From positions 35,414,328 to 35,478,327 of the forward strand of contig NC_068340.1 in NCBI RefSeq assembly GCF_014633365.1: a stretch of 64,000 nt of DNA, read 5' to 3'. This document shows positions 56,401 to 59,400 of this stretch, in pieces. The DNA is from Diospyros lotus. Lineage: Eukaryota; Streptophyta; Magnoliopsida; Ericales; Ebenaceae. The notes under the pieces were generated by a model, which saw nothing but the letters and a program-made list of their open reading frames with translations, was not told the origin of the DNA and searched no databases. A program made the translations under genes and the position numbers. How positions within the stretch are numbered: position 1 is the stretch's first letter; each line of letters begins with the position of its first letter.

Positions 56401-59400
56401 TCAGAGCAATGGAGAGAGAGATCAGGAGCAAGAGAATGCTTAGTGGCCGGTTCTGACAAGAGGCATGTGGCAATAGCTTCGACGACGAGGCTCCGGGGTT
56501 GGGCCGATCTAAGGCCGGCGAACACAATGGCAGTGGTGGCTTGGGCAACTGGTGACCGAAAGGTCGATGGCGAAAGGTAGACTTCTTAGGCGCACGATGG
56601 CGACAGGAAGCGGATGGTGCGATAAGAGGTAGCAGTTGTCAGGCGACCCGAACAGCGTAGTGGGCAGGTAGCGATGGCAAGTCGTCGGCTACCCGAATAG
56701 CGGCAGTGGCGACTAGGGTTTGGGTAGACCTAGCTTTGATACTATGTTGAACCAAAGAAATAAAATGGAGAAAACCCTAGAATAGAACTTGGTGAGGTCT
56801 AGCCTCTTTCTATTGAGATTTATAATAGAGCTATACACTAATTAAGGCCTAATTACAAGCTGATTGACAGCCTAATTACAACATATTCCAACACCGTTCA
56901 AAGTTTTCATGGTATTAGAGCCTGGTTTCTAAAATCACTTTGGCCTTCATTACTTTTAGCATTCTCAGACTCTTTCTGGCTTTTTTCGCCATTCCCCGGC
57001 CATTAGTGCCCTCAAAGTCCTTCCCATTGTTTTGCCTTAATTGCAATAGATTACTCCATCCTTTTCTCCGATCATGTCTGAAATCTCCGAGATAACTCCA
57101 GCCATGACTTCGAGGGGGACCGACACGGTTGATACTCCAATGGGAGGCCTGCCTACCGATGATCTACCAGGGATGCACCAATCCTACCGATTGGATGGGC
57201 GCAATTACCTACAGTGGGCTCAGTTGGTCAAGACTTTCCTAAAGGGGAGAGGGAAGCTACATCACTTGACAGATCCAAGCCCCAACGCATCAGATCCTGG
57301 GTTCCCTGCTTGGGATATAGAAGACTCCGAGATCATTTCATGGTTGTGGAATACTATGCAACCTGAGATTAGTAAAAATTATATGTTTTTATCCACTGCT
57401 AAGGACATATGGGAGACAGTTAGGCGTACCTACTCTAAAGTCCAAGATGCTTCGGTTATTTTTGAGGTTGAGATGAAATTGAGTAGCACTAAACAAGGGG
57501 CCTTAACAATCACTAAGTACTATAACAAAACGAATGGATATTGGCTGGAACTTGACCACTACCAAGATATTAAAATGGTGTGTGGAAAAGAGGCAGCCAC
57601 TCTCAATTCTATTCTTGAAAGAGATAGAATTGTGGAGTTTTTGGCTGAACTCAACACCAAGTATGATCAGGTAAAAGTTCAAATTCTTAGAAAGGAAAAG
57701 CTTCCATCTCTCAATGAGGGTTTTCCAGATGTTCGAAGTGAGGAGAATAACAATGCTGGGGGAAATCAATTCTAAAGGATCAACCATGTTAACTAATAAA
57801 GGAGAAGGGTCAAGATTCAAATCACAAGAAGGAAGAATTGATGGGTAGTTCAAGTCACACGAGAAATAAGGTTTGTGGTGCTCCTACTGTAAAAATCCAA
57901 AGCATACTCGAGAAACCTGTTTCAAGTTGCATGGGAAGGAGGCTATGCTGCAGAAACTCGGGGGATTTAGAAACATATTCTCTAAGAATCAGGCCTATTT
58001 TTCCAATAAGCAAGAAGAGATTGTGGAAAAGGCAGACTCGGTGACTGAATCAAAGCGGAACCAACTGAATGATGATGAAATCAACAAACTCAAGATGTTC
58101 CTGAAAACCATTCAGGATGGATCATGCTCCATTGCCCAACAAGTTAACCAACCAAGTAATAGCTTTAATTATAATTCTTTAACATCCTCAAAAACCAATA
58201 GGGATGATAGATGGATTCTAGACTCAAGAGCCACAGACCACATGTCCCATAATCCCATTGTTTTTTACACCTATAAACCTCTTGAGGCACCTAAACAGAT
58301 TATTATTGCTAATGGGACATCTATTCCTATCAAGGGTCAGGGATCAAGGGGAAGTGTTACTCTTAGCCCAAATCTTCCTATTAAACAAGTTTTACATGTC
58401 CCTAACTTCTCAACCAACTTGATTTCTGTCCACCAACTCACTAAGGATCTCAATCGCCGCGTTATTTTCTCCCCACTCTTGTGAATTTCAAGAAATGGGC
58501 ACGGGGAGGATGATTGATGCTGTTGAGGAGAAGAATGGGTTGTATGTCCTAAAGAGGGAGATCTTACAACCTAACAGAACTCAGCCTAAACTAGCCTGCA
58601 CATCTCAGTCTCATTCATCCCATGTTGACATCTGGCTTCATTATTACTGGCTAGGGTATCCACTTTTTCATTTACTAAAAGCTATGTTTCTGGATTTATT
58701 TCAGCAAGTAGATCCTAGTACTTTACATTGTGATGTATGTGAAATTTTAAAACATACTCGAGTATCCTATCCTATTAGTAATAAAAGGTTTTCTCACCTT
58801 TTGCTCTAATTCATTCTGATGTTTGGGGACCATTTAGAACTCTCAATTGTTCTGGGGTTAGATGGTTCATCCCTTTTATAGATGATTTTACTAGAATGAC
58901 TTGGATATTCCTTCTAAAGGACAAGGCTGTTGTTGGTACTGTTTTGTCTCACTTTTATTCAATGATCTTGACTCAATTTGGCTCTCCTATTCAAAAATTT
59001 AAGACTAATAATGTAAGGAATTATTTTAATCAGCACTTGCACCATTTTTCCCAGAAAAAGGGAGTTATCCATGAGTCTTCCTACATCAACACTCCACAAC
59101 GAAATGGAGTGGCTGAGAGGAATATGAGACAACTCCTAAATGTCACTAGAACTCTCCTTCATCGTCATAATGTTCCTAAAAATTTCTAGGGAAAGGCAAT
59201 TCTCACTATAGCCTACCTAATTAATAGGGTGCCATCTAAGATCCTTGTTCATCACAGTCCTTTCTAGTGCCTTTCTTCTTATTTTCCTTCCATCAGCTTG
59301 CATACCCCTCTCTCTCTTAGAGTTTTTGGCTACGTAGCCTTCCACATTTCTCAACAGCCTTGAGACAAGCTAGACCCTAGAGCTCTTAAGTGTCTCTTCC

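Larger units (their letters stand above)
46773..56893 (-). mobile_element. Middle copia N2 of the nest
   Basis: The LTRs are at 46773-46933 (161) and 56745-56893 (149), with a variant primer-binding site TAGTATCAAAGC at 56733-56744 and polypurine tract (ctccccctc on the plus strand) at 46934. Target duplications ccatt (46768-46772) and ccgtt (56894-56898) differ by one base; the intact 3' LTR of N1 reads ccatt there. Its reverse transcriptase is split by copia N3. Confidence 0.9.
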
